Positions 19,201-27,266 of a stretch of DNA of 64,000 bases are shown in pieces (position 1 is the stretch's first letter; every line of letters starts with the position of its first letter). The stretch spans positions 55,534-119,533 of the forward strand of contig JAGFZX010000025.1 of the NCBI GenBank assembly GCA_017889585.1, read 5' to 3'. Made by a program: the position numbers and the translations under genes. The notes beneath the pieces were generated by a model, which did not search any database, had not been told where the DNA came from, and worked only from the letters and a program-made list of their open reading frames with translations. This DNA is from Bacillota bacterium. Its GTDB lineage: Bacteria; Bacillota; Negativicutes; DSM-13327.

Positions 19201-19262
19201 ATGAAAAAATAAATAAATTGTTTATGATTGAGTGCCCATTCAGCTATGTTGAAATTTTTCAT
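16206..19262 (-). CDS. RND-family efflux pump, inner-membrane permease (AcrB/TriC-like)
   Basis: 1018 aa, the usual RND length. The N-terminal helix precedes PDFTIKQMIVSVAWPGATA. The proton-relay aspartate pair sits in GLLVDDAMIVIEMM (about 398-411), and the second half repeats the layout (ILALSGIIMRNSVILIDQI). The two large periplasmic loops are present. It exports substrates by proton antiport from the periplasm or inner membrane. The substrate is unknown; the signature is of the multidrug HAE1 type, not the heavy-metal CzcA type. Its start overlaps the end of the adaptor gene by 4 bases (ATGA). No TolC-like outer-membrane factor follows, so one must be supplied from elsewhere. Confidence 0.93.
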   Translation of the reverse strand: MKNFNIAEWALNHKQFIYFFIALFFMTGLFSYEKLGRMEDPDFTIKQMIVSVAWPGATARQMEEQVTDKVEKKLQDLPGLDNLQSYSSPGQTIIYVNLKDAVPKKDIRSKWLEARNIVNDMAATLPAGVQSPQFNDRFDEVYGIVYALTSDGYTYEEMREKAEKIRRVLRDVPRVKKVQLLGTQTESIYIEIENNKMAQLGIDPALITSTIQAQNAMSATGMLETETDNVYLRLTGMFEQVEDIRTLPITANGRTFRLGDIAKVTRSYAEPSDPKFFYNGQSAIGMAVSMEPGENIITLGNNLETTVAKIKKDLPAGLEIHQTVNQPKIVETSINEFVKTLAEAIIIIFIVSFASLGMRPGLVVALCIPLVLAIVFTIMYLMNIELQRISLGALIIALGLLVDDAMIVIEMMAVKLEQGWDRFSAASYAYSVTAFPMLTGTLITCAGFIPVGFAQGSASEFCATIFSVITIALITSWIVAATVTPFLGYLLIKPTTSATEDNKEHHVYDTKLYRLFKQTLIWCLAHRKIVLTTTLVLFIASIALLGLVKEEFFPTSTRPELIVQLRLQEGASLKNTETVASQFAQKLNDDPLIAYYTYHVGEGAPRFVLTFDPTFNKTNFAEFIIVAKDTDARSQLHTKVSNLVGEEFPSVQVHTKVISNGTSADYPVMLRIEGYDHDKVREIAKQVKTAMEAHPGTNNANMNWNEKSKIMHLSIDQDKARNLGTTSQALAATLQTQLSGTNIAEFRQYDKTVPLIFRVDAESRNDPARIKDLSIHIGNGKYIPLDQIGKISFVAEEGLIYRRDLKPSITVRTETKPGVTGDVTRQVYKNLHELRANLPPGYSINYDGSTEESIKATQLLLAPIPAMIITIMILLMLQLQNIPKMILTLLTAPLGIIGVTIGLLLTGKPIGFVVQLGILALSGIIMRNSVILIDQIDQHHAAGENLCDSIINATITRLRPIVLTAAAAILAMIPLVTNIFWGPMAVAIGAGLFVATVLTLLVLPVMYAAWYKVDPSPK

Positions 19263-20380
19263 AGGGAATCACCGCCTAATTTCACTGTTTGCCCTTCTTT
19301 GAGTTTATGAACTCCGGCAGTTACAATACAGTCACCCTGTTTGAGGCCGCTTAGCACCTCAATCGTCCCGTTGCCGAATGTACCGGTTGTAACGGGTCGC
19401 AAGGTAATTACATTGTCCTTTACTACCCAAACAGCAGGTGTATTTCCATCTTGATAAATGGCTGCCAATGGAATGTTTACCGTCCGCTGTGCAGAGCTGT
19501 CAGCCAGCTGAATAGCGGCTGTCATACCAAGCTTTATTTCAGGCGGGGGATTCATTAAACTAATGCGCACTTTAAAAGTACGGGTAATTTGATCGGCTAT
19601 CGGTGAAATTGTTCTTATTTTGCCGTCTACAGTTATATTAGGAAGTGCCCAAAAGGTTGCTTTAATTTGTCCTGCGTTACGCAGTTCTTGTATTCGATTT
19701 TCTGGAACACTGATCTCCACCTCGAGCTCATTATCTTGCACTATGGTAACAACCGTTTGTCCAGCACTAACGACTTGACCCATTTCGGCAGTGATGCTCG
19801 ACACAATACCCGGTTTATCGGCTCTCAGGAGACTATAATCCAATTGATTGGCGCCTTGAGCGTATTGGGCCGAGGCCTGCTGCACGCCAGCAACTGCTAC
19901 ATGATAGGCATTGGCATATTGATCATACTGAGACTGACTAATCGCTCCCTGGTTTAATAGTTGCCTATAACGATTAAGATTGCTTTCTGCTAGTCTTAAC
20001 TGGGATTCGGCAGAAGCTACTTGGGCTGAGCTACTGTTTACCGTTTGCTGAATGTCTTTGCCGTCGATTTGCATTAATACATCACCTGCATTGACTATAC
20101 TGCCAAGCTCCACGTTTCGCTTCATGATCTTTCCATTGACTTGAAACGCTAGTTGACTTTCATACTGACCGCGTACTTCACCGGCATAGATGTATCCTTG
20201 TGCGCTTCTTGTAACGCTAATAGTAATGGTACGCACATTAATACTATCTTCAGCCGTAACTTTCGTTTTGTTATTCCCATACAGGATAGAGCCCACAATA
20301 ATGCATAATCCTGCTGCTGTAGCTACACCATAATATAGTTGTTTTTTAGGAAGTTTACTTAGCAAATGCAATAGTTTCAT
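19259..20380 (-). CDS. RND periplasmic adaptor (membrane fusion protein)
   Basis: 373 aa. One N-terminal membrane segment (residues 14-32) and no clear lipobox. The biotinyl-lipoyl half-motifs flank a short alpha-hairpin of about 100-165 rich in Ala/Gln/Ser (NLNRYRQLLNQGAISQSQYDQ). Beta-barrel (VEISVPENRIQEL) and membrane-proximal domains (VVKDNVITLRPVTTG, GLKQGDCIVTAG) follow. It links the RND permease to an outer-membrane channel. The start is supported by AAGGAG 6 bases upstream. First gene of the pump operon, about 200 bases downstream of a perfect palindromic operator. Confidence 0.93.
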   Translation of the reverse strand: MKLLHLLSKLPKKQLYYGVATAAGLCIIVGSILYGNNKTKVTAEDSINVRTITISVTRSAQGYIYAGEVRGQYESQLAFQVNGKIMKRNVELGSIVNAGDVLMQIDGKDIQQTVNSSSAQVASAESQLRLAESNLNRYRQLLNQGAISQSQYDQYANAYHVAVAGVQQASAQYAQGANQLDYSLLRADKPGIVSSITAEMGQVVSAGQTVVTIVQDNELEVEISVPENRIQELRNAGQIKATFWALPNITVDGKIRTISPIADQITRTFKVRISLMNPPPEIKLGMTAAIQLADSSAQRTVNIPLAAIYQDGNTPAVWVVKDNVITLRPVTTGTFGNGTIEVLSGLKQGDCIVTAGVHKLKEGQTVKLGGDSL

Positions 20381-20579
20381 GATTTACTCCTTATTGTACT
20401 TATTTTTTAGAGGATAAAATAATAGATGTATTTCGTATTTCATAGTAATGTCGGGACAGATACTACTCTTTAACCTGTAGACCACACGTGCATGGTAAGC
20501 CTCCTTTACATCTTGTATAAATCAGCTATGTTAGGTTTTTGGCATTAATTTTTTAATTGGATTAATTAATCTATATGTA

Positions 20580-20606
20580 AATTAATTGAACTCCATTCAA
20601 TTAATT
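20580..20606. promoter_or_regulatory. perfect 11-bp inverted repeat, probable TetR operator of the RND operon
   Basis: AATTAATTGAA, 5-base spacer CTCCA, TTCAATTAATT. The arms are exact complements. It lies between tetR and the pump operon, and its core ATTGAACTnnATTCAA recurs in front of tetR itself (21310-21334). Confidence 0.75.
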
Positions 20607-20610
20607 TTTC

Positions 20611-20649
20611 TAAAAAAACCGCTCATCCAAAACTCGTTTGGATGGCGGG
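20611..20649 (-). terminator. Rho-independent terminator after tetR
   Basis: On the minus strand CCCGCCATCCAAA pairs with TTTGGATG-A-GCGG (one bulge, short loop) and is followed by TTTTTTT. It ends the tetR transcript before the pump promoter. Confidence 0.8.
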
Positions 20650-20681
20650 CTTCCTTCTTAATTACCTTTTAACGAACTGAT

Positions 20682-21296
20682 TCATAGTAGGAAATGAATT
20701 GTTTTTTCCTGTGCACCCAGCGCTTTTTCAATAAGCGCTTCTGCCATTCTCAAGCGAAAAGGCAAGACATCAGCAGATGTTTTGTCATATAGTGCTTCAC
20801 TTAAAAACTCTGCAATAACCAGGATATAAATTACGGCGGTGGGAGGATGAGACACGCAAAAATCTTGACTGGCTATTCCCTCTTCTATGATTTTTAGCAA
20901 CCATGGAGAGAGCGTCAATTCGAGCTGATGAAATAATTTAGCCTTAAGATGTAGATTCTGGGCATCATATAGCATATTGAGCAGCAACCCGTTTTTATAA
21001 CTGGCCTTATGTAACGCGGCAGATACCGTTAAAGCTATTTTTTCTGATGGAGAATTCGTAAGACAAATTATATTTTTGATTTCCGAAATCAAGGAAGAGG
21101 CGTGACGATCAAGCAACGTTTCCAATACTTCCTCTTTTGATTTGAAGTAATAATAAAGCATTCCCTGAGCGACACCCATTTTTTTTGCGATGTCACTAAT
21201 GGTTGTTGCCTGGTAGCCTTTGGTGAAAAATAGATAATCGGCTGCATCTAAGATTTCATTGATTCGAATTTTGGGGTCTTGCGGAGTTCTAGCCAT
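20682..21296 (-). CDS. TetR/AcrR-family transcriptional repressor
   Basis: About 204 aa from the preferred start MARTPQDPKIRI (GAGG 9 bases upstream); an upstream in-frame ATG at 21329 lies inside the operator. The N-terminal helix-turn-helix is residues about 10-56 (ILDAADYLFFTKGYQATTISDIAKKMGVAQGMLYYYFKSKEEV in pieces), with the canonical GMLYYYFKSKEE recognition segment. The C-terminal ligand-binding domain is of no recognisable subgroup. It sits directly upstream of the RND pump on the same strand but behind its own terminator. Matching palindromes precede both units, so it most likely represses itself and the pump and is released by a pump substrate. Confidence 0.9.
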   Translation of the reverse strand: MARTPQDPKIRINEILDAADYLFFTKGYQATTISDIAKKMGVAQGMLYYYFKSKEEVLETLLDRHASSLISEIKNIICLTNSPSEKIALTVSAALHKASYKNGLLLNMLYDAQNLHLKAKLFHQLELTLSPWLLKIIEEGIASQDFCVSHPPTAVIYILVIAEFLSEALYDKTSADVLPFRLRMAEALIEKALGAQEKTIHFLL

Positions 21297-21309
21297 ATAT
21301 ATATACCTC

Positions 21310-21334
21310 ATTAATTGAACTATATTCAAATTAT
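21310..21334. promoter_or_regulatory. imperfect inverted repeat, probable autoregulatory TetR operator
   Basis: ATTAATTGAA, 5-base spacer CTATA, TTCAAATTAT. Same spacing and core as the perfect palindrome at 20580-20606, placed 14 bases upstream of the chosen tetR start. Confidence 0.7.
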
Positions 21335-21406
21335 AAATTCCTATGAAAATAATGTCAAGGATATTTTGAGGTTTTGGTGCAAATTTTTCACAAAGTCAAA
21401 GATACT

Positions 21407-21645
21407 CTACTTTTCAGCAGAATACCAAGCTGCGATACCCATAATCTTGTTTATAAATTCAACCTCAGAAAGAGCACATTGAATTTCTTCAACCTGCCTA
21501 TTTCTGATCATATGCATGATTTCAATTTCACAAATTATTCTTCCAGCAGTTTCCAAACTATATATTCCAAGCATTGGCCTGATGTTTCGTTTAATAAACC
21601 GATGGCCCTGCTCAATAATATTGTTTATTTTGTTTTTGCACCGCA
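21407..21645 (-). pseudogene. IS6-family transposase C-terminal remnant
   Basis: The minus-strand peptide contains NNIIEQGHRFIKRNIRPMLG and GIEIMHMIR-like EIEIMHMIRNRQ. This is the conserved end of IS6/IS26-type DDE transposases (normally VEQDHRFIKRR, PMLGFKSF, GIEAMHMIKKGQ). The catalytic D/E segments upstream are missing. The first 27 codons of the open frame do not look like transposase. It is a dead fragment. Confidence 0.7.
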
Positions 21646-21724
21646 ACCTAGCGTTGACTACTGTTAATATAGGTTTTGCTATCGCACCAATCCCAGCAGA
21701 TGTTACTTCAATAAGTTTCATTAT

Positions 21725-21790
21725 CTATATAGTCTACGAGTCTACGAGCCTAATAGAATCAAAAAGAACGTCCCTATTGCTTCCCTGTAC
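21725..21790. repeat. degenerate copy of the att-arm repeat
   Basis: TATAGTCTACGAGTCTACGAG, then TAATAGAATCAA, then ATTGCTTCCCTGTACTT. It resembles the arm region of the tRNA-Gly repeats (TATAGTCCTACGAG, CATAGAATCAA, ATTGCCTTCCT in the copy at 53309-53551), in the same orientation, with no tRNA core. Confidence 0.45.
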
Positions 21791-21843
21791 TTGATTTTGT
21801 CCCATGGATAGTAATTAATCTTAGTATAAAGCTATATAATGCT

Positions 21844-22317
21844 TTATACTCGCAAGGTTGCAACCATTCGCGTTGGCTTCAAAAGCAGTAAGATAGCATT
21901 CCTCGGATTTGTCACAACGATATCAGCTTGGGCAATCGTTGGCTGGTAGGCACCCTCCGCCCCGATAACTGCAACAGCTAATGTTGCCTCGCCAAACATC
22001 GCTATGTCATTGGCACCATTGCCGAAACAAATCGTACTTTCCTTACCGCACGATTCTATAAATTCCCGTTTTTGCGACGCTTCATTCCCTTTTTCGACAA
22101 TCTTGAGATTTATACCTTTTACGCTTTCTAGCTGCGCACGGGCTAGGCCAAAAGTATCTGCTGTTAAAACTGAAACGTTGATTTTGGTTACTAACTCTTC
22201 TAATAATTCTTTTACACCTGCGGCTAAGATACCATCTTCCGCTAGCGTTCCATTATAGTCAAACACCGCATTCGTCAGACTGTATTGTTGTCCATTTGGC
22301 AAGGTAATTGTTATCAC
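21844..22317 (-). CDS. HAD-family hydrolase (soluble P-type-ATPase-like phosphatase)
   Basis: 157 aa. HAD motif I is FDYNGTLAEDG (residues 19-29; the family usually has DxxGT, here the nucleophile Asp is followed by YNGT). Motif II is VSVLTADTFG, and motif IV is CFGNGANDIAMF, as in the annotated soluble P-type ATPase group. It probably dephosphorylates a small molecule; the substrate is unknown. It lies 22 bases after pstB on the same strand, where phoU usually sits in pst operons, so it may be the operon's last gene. Confidence 0.8.
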   Translation of the reverse strand: MITITLPNGQQYSLTNAVFDYNGTLAEDGILAAGVKELLEELVTKINVSVLTADTFGLARAQLESVKGINLKIVEKGNEASQKREFIESCGKESTICFGNGANDIAMFGEATLAVAVIGAEGAYQPTIAQADIVVTNPRNAILLLLKPTRMVATLRV

Positions 22318-22339
22318 TTTGTTTCCCTCCTTACTATCC

Positions 22340-23074
22340 TTAAAAAGTAATAAATTCCTGTGTTAAAGGATGTTGCGGTTTTTCAAAAATATGCTGAGTT
22401 ATACCGCATTCAATAATTTTTCCCTCTGACATAAACATAGTTTCAGCGGCGATTCTCTTCGCTTGGGCCACATTATGGGTAACAATTATAATTGTCAGTT
22501 GCGTGCTTAAAGTAAGTAATAATTCTTCTATTGCCCGCGTTGATTTCATATCAAGGCTCGAACAAGGTTCGTCAAGCAATAGGGTTTTCGGACATATCGC
22601 TAGGCTTCTGGCAATGGATAGCCGTTGCAATTGCCCTCCTGATAGTTCACTCGCCGATGAATTTACTTTATCTTTTACTTCCTGCCATAATCCCACCTTT
22701 CGCAGTGTATTTTCCGCTAGGTCCTCTAATTCTGTTTTGTCTTGCATACCATAGTACCGCGGTCCAAAGAGAATATTTTCTTTAATACTTAAGGGTAGCG
22801 CTAACGGTTTTTGCATAACCATGCCAATTTGACGCCGCACAACTGCAGAGTCTTTACAAGAATACACATTCGTATTATCCATAATAATTTTACCCTTTGA
22901 ATGAAAACCTTGGTTTAACTCCGCTGTTCGGTTTATTGATTTTAGCAGAGTCGTTTTCCCGCAGCCAGATGGACCGATCAGTGCCGTAATACAATTGCTG
23001 TGAAACGTAGCTGATAAGCAGTAAAGAATCTGTTTTTGTTTAAAAAATGCATCAAACTCCAGCACCTCAATCAT
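22340..23074 (-). CDS. pstB: phosphate-type ABC transporter ATP-binding protein
   Basis: 244 aa. Walker A GPSGCGKTTLL (about 33-43), Q-loop VMQKPLALPLSI, signature LSGGQLQRLSIARSLA (about 143), Walker B TLLLDEPCSSLD, and H-loop IIVTHNVAQA. The spacing and sequence are closest to PstB, which energises phosphate uptake by PstCA. The phosphate assignment rests on the complete S-C-A-B gene set. The gene overlaps pstA by 4 bases (ATGA). Confidence 0.85.
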   Translation of the reverse strand: MIEVLEFDAFFKQKQILYCLSATFHSNCITALIGPSGCGKTTLLKSINRTAELNQGFHSKGKIIMDNTNVYSCKDSAVVRRQIGMVMQKPLALPLSIKENILFGPRYYGMQDKTELEDLAENTLRKVGLWQEVKDKVNSSASELSGGQLQRLSIARSLAICPKTLLLDEPCSSLDMKSTRAIEELLLTLSTQLTIIIVTHNVAQAKRIAAETMFMSEGKIIECGITQHIFEKPQHPLTQEFITF

Positions 23075-23916
23075 GATATAACCCTCCTGCCATATCGGCT
23101 GCGCAAGTAAAAACTTATCATATTTAAAAATAAAAGCATCATCACTAAAACTAACGCCGTTCCATAGGCCCGTTCGACGGAGATGTGCTGACTAAACAAT
23201 ATATATAGATGGTATGGCAGTGCCATTACAGGATTATACAAATTGATACTGCCCCGCGACATAATAGTAGCTGCCGTAACCATGATGGGCGCCGTAGCTC
23301 CGCCAGCATAGCCCATCCCTAGTAATAGCGCACTTAGCAAGCGAGGACTCGCTACAGGTAAGATGACTCGCTGCAACAGATAACATCGTGAAACGCCTAA
23401 GGATTCACCAAGCAGGCGATAGTCGTCATCCACTGCATCTAGTGCATCCCGCATCAAGACTACTAATGTTGGCAGAATCATTACTGCTAATGTAAAACCT
23501 CCTGATAATAATGACACTCCCAAATTAAGATAAACAACAAAAAACGAATACCCGAATAGTCCTATCAAAATCGAGGGAATGCCAATCATCGCCTGAATTC
23601 CCAAATTGATATACTGGCTAAATGCTGATGCGTTGCTATATTCTACAAGATATATTGCTGTAAAGAGTGCTGGTATCGCAGCAGCAAACGTTGCAATGGC
23701 TACTAGACTGAGAGTTCCTACTATAGCTGGGAAAATTCCTCCCGCCATTCCTAAAAATAGTCCTTGAGGAATGCCTGTGATAAACTCCCAAGACAATACA
23801 TTTCCACCACGCAACACAAGCAATCCTATTATTGCGATTAAAACAATTACAACGGATAACCCCGCCCCCCAAAAACAAATCCGCCATATAAACTCAATCC
23901 ATAAACGTGCTCTCAT
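23071..23916 (-). CDS. pstA: phosphate-type ABC transporter permease
   Basis: 281 aa with six hydrophobic segments and the permease EAA-type loop (LLGESLGVSRCYLLQRVILPVASPRL in pieces, about 177-203). A long first periplasmic loop carries GGNVLSWEFITGIPQG, typical of PstA. It forms the membrane channel with PstC. The start codon overlaps the stop of pstC; the end overlaps pstB. Confidence 0.87.
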   Translation of the reverse strand: MRARLWIEFIWRICFWGAGLSVVIVLIAIIGLLVLRGGNVLSWEFITGIPQGLFLGMAGGIFPAIVGTLSLVAIATFAAAIPALFTAIYLVEYSNASAFSQYINLGIQAMIGIPSILIGLFGYSFFVVYLNLGVSLLSGGFTLAVMILPTLVVLMRDALDAVDDDYRLLGESLGVSRCYLLQRVILPVASPRLLSALLLGMGYAGGATAPIMVTAATIMSRGSINLYNPVMALPYHLYILFSQHISVERAYGTALVLVMMLLFLNMISFYLRSRYGRRVIS

Positions 23917-24785
23917 TATACTTTCCCCCTACTACTATGATAGCAAATGAAAAAGTTGATCGAGGAGACAATAAGCAGGAGAATGAGTCCAGCGGCAAAT
24001 AGTCCTTGATATTGGCGTCCGCCAACTTCTGCAGTGCCAATTTCAAGAGCTATCAATGCGGAAAGCGGTTCTCCCTTACTAAACCACGAAAGCGGCATTG
24101 TAAGTGTGTTGCCTGCCAACATTAATACGGCCATGGTTTCGCCGGCCGCTCTACCAAAAGCGAGGGTGACAGCACTTATCATGTTGCGGCAGGCTAGGGG
24201 AGCTACTATTTTCATTAGTATATATTCTTTAGAGACCCCTAGCCCATAGCCAGCTTCCCGATATTCAGACGAAATTGATTGAAAAGCCCCATACGTCCCG
24301 GAAACTATATACGGAATCACCATAATAGACAATATCAATGATGCGCAAAACAATGATTCCCCACTTGATAAACCTATCACCTTTTCATACCATGGCACTA
24401 TCATACTGGCCCCTAGAAAACCATAGACAACAGATGGAACCCCGGTAAGCATATATAATACGGCACGAAGTATGGAAGACAGCCACGCAGGAGCGTATTC
24501 TGACAAGAATACTCCACAAAATATCCCAAAGGGTGTGGCTATAAGCATTGCTCCCAGTGCTGACCACAACGTGCTGACAACCATCGTAAGGAATCCCACT
24601 TGGGGCGGATTACTCAATGGTTGCCAATCGTTGCTCAGAAGAATGCTGAGTATTCCTTCGTCTCTCCAAATCGGCAAACTCTCCCCAGCAATAAATGCAT
24701 ATATCGATAGGAGAATTGTAACTGTAAATAAAGTGCTTACTACACCACACGTCTGAAGCAATTTATCTTTTCTGTCATGTATCAT
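23916..24785 (-). CDS. pstC: phosphate-type ABC transporter permease
   Basis: 289 aa with six predicted spans. The EAA loop is EAGYGLGVSKEYILMKIVAP (about 185-205). The GVPSVVYGFLG and GRAAGETMAVLMLAGN segments are strongly conserved in PstC. It is the second half of the phosphate channel. It lies 80 bases after pstS. Confidence 0.88.
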   Translation of the reverse strand: MIHDRKDKLLQTCGVVSTLFTVTILLSIYAFIAGESLPIWRDEGILSILLSNDWQPLSNPPQVGFLTMVVSTLWSALGAMLIATPFGIFCGVFLSEYAPAWLSSILRAVLYMLTGVPSVVYGFLGASMIVPWYEKVIGLSSGESLFCASLILSIMVIPYIVSGTYGAFQSISSEYREAGYGLGVSKEYILMKIVAPLACRNMISAVTLAFGRAAGETMAVLMLAGNTLTMPLSWFSKGEPLSALIALEIGTAEVGGRQYQGLFAAGLILLLIVSSINFFICYHSSRGKV

Positions 24786-24865
24786 GCTGCGACCTTTCCA
24801 GCAATAAAGGATAGTTGCATTGCCAACTACCCTTTATTAACACTCTGTATTTATTACTACTTATG

Positions 24866-25765
24866 CTACTTATTCTTGACAGGCACAAAGCCCATCGCGT
24901 CTAAGGTTTCAACGCCCTTATCGGACATAAGATAATTTATGAATTCCTTTTCGCGCTCATCCGGTTGGCTTTTGGTAATCATAATCAAGGGGCGGGATAT
25001 TGTATAGTTACCACTCACAATGTTTTCATTAGTTGGCTCTACACCATCAACCGACAGTACCGCTATTTTGCCTTGATTTTGTTTGACTAAACCAGTCGAA
25101 ACATAACCAATGGCCTCAAGATTATCTTGCACTTTACCCGCTAAAGCACCCATGGATGGGAACTGAATAGCCTCTTTAGATATCGGGGTACCTTTCATTA
25201 CAACTTCATCAAAGGCTTGGCTTGCTCCACCGCCTAGATCACGTATCGCCACAACAATCGGACGATCGGATAAGCTGGCATCTAGCTGTTTCCACGTTTT
25301 TATTTCACCAGAAAAAATCCGCTTCACTTCATCTTTCGTTAAGTTAGGTTTCACTTTAAGAACTGGGTTTTGTGGATTTACCGCAATGGTAAGGGCGTCA
25401 TAGCCTAAAGTATACAGCTGACGATTGGGGAGTTTTTGTTTTTCTGCATCGGTTACTACACGAGAAACCAGTCCAATATCTACAGTCCCATTCGTCGCCG
25501 ATTTTACGCCAAATCCCGAACCGCCTGTAGCTACAAAAATAGCGATTGCCTCATCAGCAAGGCTGTCCTTTACTTTTTTCCAAGTCTTATATTTCTCAGT
25601 GAAATCGTCAGCACATTTAGCAACTACCGGCGCCAAGGTGCTAGATCCTCCAATCTTAATTGAAAAATCCTTCGGTTGCTGCGTTGGCTTTGTTGTGGTT
25701 GCACCGCATCCCAAAATAGTACCCAACAACACAATTAGTAGAATACCTGCTAGTAATCTCTTCAT
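24866..25765 (-). CDS. pstS: phosphate-binding lipoprotein of the ABC transporter
   Basis: 299 aa. A lipoprotein signal peptide with lipobox LLGTILGC (Cys20) is followed by the PBP_like_2 fold. GSSTLAPV binds the anion near the N-terminus; ATGGSGFGVKSATNGTVDIGLVSR and RDLGGGASQAF contribute the other oxyanion contacts. The last 10-20 residues (LDAMGFVPVK) match PstS ends. It captures phosphate (or possibly another tetrahedral oxyanion) outside the inner membrane. It heads the pstSCAB operon, with a promoter candidate just upstream. Confidence 0.87.
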   Translation of the reverse strand: MKRLLAGILLIVLLGTILGCGATTTKPTQQPKDFSIKIGGSSTLAPVVAKCADDFTEKYKTWKKVKDSLADEAIAIFVATGGSGFGVKSATNGTVDIGLVSRVVTDAEKQKLPNRQLYTLGYDALTIAVNPQNPVLKVKPNLTKDEVKRIFSGEIKTWKQLDASLSDRPIVVAIRDLGGGASQAFDEVVMKGTPISKEAIQFPSMGALAGKVQDNLEAIGYVSTGLVKQNQGKIAVLSVDGVEPTNENIVSGNYTISRPLIMITKSQPDEREKEFINYLMSDKGVETLDAMGFVPVKNK

Positions 25766-25811
25766 TTTCTTCCTCCTATTGAATTAGTTATCATCTACTA
25801 TTTTTATACCA

Positions 25812-25844
25812 TGTATATAATTTGTCAATAATAATTTATATACA
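25812..25844 (-). promoter_or_regulatory. promoter and inverted repeat upstream of pstS
   Basis: On the minus strand TTGACA is followed, about 17 bases later, by an A/T-rich -10-like element. The -35 lies inside an inverted repeat TGTATATAA/TTATATACA (15-base spacer). This could be the binding site of a phosphate-responsive regulator, but it does not match a known Pho box that I can name. Confidence 0.45.
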
Positions 25845-25902
25845 TTTCAAAAAGCGGACAAAAAAGCTGCAAAAATGGCCCTTTCTCCCTCCACCTACCG
25901 CC

Positions 25903-25955
25903 AAATTCACTTCACAAAAACAAAAAATCATGCAGTCGTACAACCGCATGATTAC
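25903..25955 (-). repeat. repeated terminator unit H, copy 1 (terminator of tRNA-Ala)
   Basis: On the minus strand AATCATGC, a 12-base loop, GCATGATT and then TTTTTT form a terminator just after the tRNA. About 53 bases are nearly identical to 50765-50816, and the hairpin recurs again at 39622-39655. All three have the same orientation. Confidence 0.8.
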
Positions 25956-25991
25956 TGTCCCCTTATATTCCCCATAAATTGAAGATTCAGA

Positions 25992-26067
25992 TGGTGGAGA
26001 CGAGGGGAATCGAACCCCTGACCTCTTGAATGCGAACCAAGCACTCTCCCAACTGAGCTACGCCCCC
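25992..26067 (-). tRNA. tRNA-Ala (anticodon CGC)
   Basis: A 76-base cloverleaf with encoded CCA. Acceptor GGGGGCG pairs with CGTCTCC (two G-T pairs), D-stem GCTC/GAGT, anticodon loop TTCGCAT, and T-loop TTCGAAT. Position 34-36 reads CGC, which decodes GCG alanine. The discriminator is A. Confidence 0.93.
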
Positions 26068-26389
26068 AATATATCTAATTATTATTATATTATAAATTTT
26101 ACCATATGCCAATCAAATTTTAATTTAGTTGTACTTGAAAACTGACTTATTATACCTTGATCCCTTTTTCCTTTAAGCTAATAGGCCAGTTCTATTTAGT
26201 GCTTAAAATTCTTATAAATCTATGTAGTTTTATCTATTTTTTTATCAACTGCCATTAGACACAAAAAGCCTTTTAGCAAAATGGGGCTGTTGATAAACTC
26301 AATCTTTCTTTGAAAAAAATGTTTTTTAAAGGCTCATGTAGAATTAAATCTGCATGAGCCTTTTATATTGAGGGGATTTTTATAAATGT

Positions 26390-26418
26390 AAATTTAATAT
26401 AGTTCATCTTTGCAATAA
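26390..26418 (+). repeat. 29-base direct repeat (second copy at 28620-28648)
   Basis: The same 29 bases (beginning AAATTTAATATAGTTCATC) occur at 26390-26418 and 28620-28648, both inside the IS1182-like inverted repeats. They bracket the inserted material, so it may have entered by recombination between two element copies. Confidence 0.75.
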
Positions 26419-26522
26419 GTCAAGACTGCCCGCTTAGCGGGCCGGCTTGTTCCACCCCTATAAAGGGATATTAATGGCTGGTATCTTAAGATACACAGCA
26501 GTTTCGCCATTTGCAGAAGCTA

Positions 26523-26694
26523 TTACTCGTCACCCTTAAAAGGGTCTTTATACTCTTTTACACTTATTTGATCTGCTATCATATCTTCTTGGATTTGATT
26601 CTTTATATACTCTTGGATCACTTTTTTATTTCGCCCTACCGTATCTACATAATATCCTCAACAACAAAAATGTCTATTGCCCAATTTATATTTT
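26523..26694 (-). pseudogene. IS200/IS605-type TnpA remnant
   Basis: The minus strand reads KYKLGNRHFCC, stop, GYYVDTVGRNKKVIQEYIK and ends KEYKDPFKGDE. This is the C-terminal third of the Y1 transposase of IS200, with the normal tryptophan of HFWC-GYY lost to TGA. Just beyond it are the palindromes GTATCTTAAGATAC (26486-26499) and CCCGCTTAGCGGG, typical of IS200 end hairpins. The N-terminal HUH region is not recognisable. Confidence 0.75.
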
Positions 26695-26935
26695 AAATTG
26701 CTGTTCCTCTCGAATATCATTAGGCTAGCAATCTTTATATTTAGCATGACTTTGCCACACGAACATCTACGAACTGTCTTTTTAAAAAAAATTCCCAATG
26801 CCTAACCACACTATTGGCAAATAAACTGATAGGATTATCAGAGAAAGCTAAAAAATCATTCACGACAAAAAGAAAAACCTCAGCTTTTACGCCAAGATTC
26901 AATCCTGTTTTTATGTAATATATAAAGGTTATTTT

Positions 26936-27266
26936 TTATAAAGTTCCACCTAATTCTCTAATTTTGCTTTGGGCTATTTCTACTAGAGGTTTGCCTTGAG
27001 GCAACGTTGCATTTAGGATAAGTTTGCGATATGTATTAATAGCATCTTGATATAATGCCATTTTCTCATATACTATACCTAGATTGGAATACGCTATAGC
27101 ATTCTTTGGAAGAAATTGCATCATTAGAATGATTAGCGATATTATTAGTATTGTCAATGATTGCTTGATCAAGCGGATTTACAACAAGCTGTGCTTCTGA
27201 AGCAAAAGCTACCGAAATGCTACCTAATAGAAAGATACACATAATAGTTAATAGAGTTTTTTTCAA
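26936..27266 (-). pseudogene. small secreted TPR protein, frameshifted
   Basis: A TTG start at 27266 follows a strong AAGGAGG (9-base spacing) and opens a signal peptide (LKKTLLTIMCIFLLGSISVAFAS). The frame ends after about 67 codons. The neighbouring frame continues with one TPR-like unit (AIAYSNLGIVYEKMALYQDAINTYRKLI) to the stop at 26936. One indel near 27110 would restore about 110 residues. The product would be a short periplasmic TPR protein of unknown role. Confidence 0.6.

Noticed and set aside
16206..19262. Heavy-metal (CzcA-type) assignment of the RND permease
   Set aside because: The sequence around the helix-4 aspartates (GLLVDDAMIVIE) and the N-terminus fit the multidrug HAE1 group. 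No metal-binding or metal-resistance neighbours are seen.
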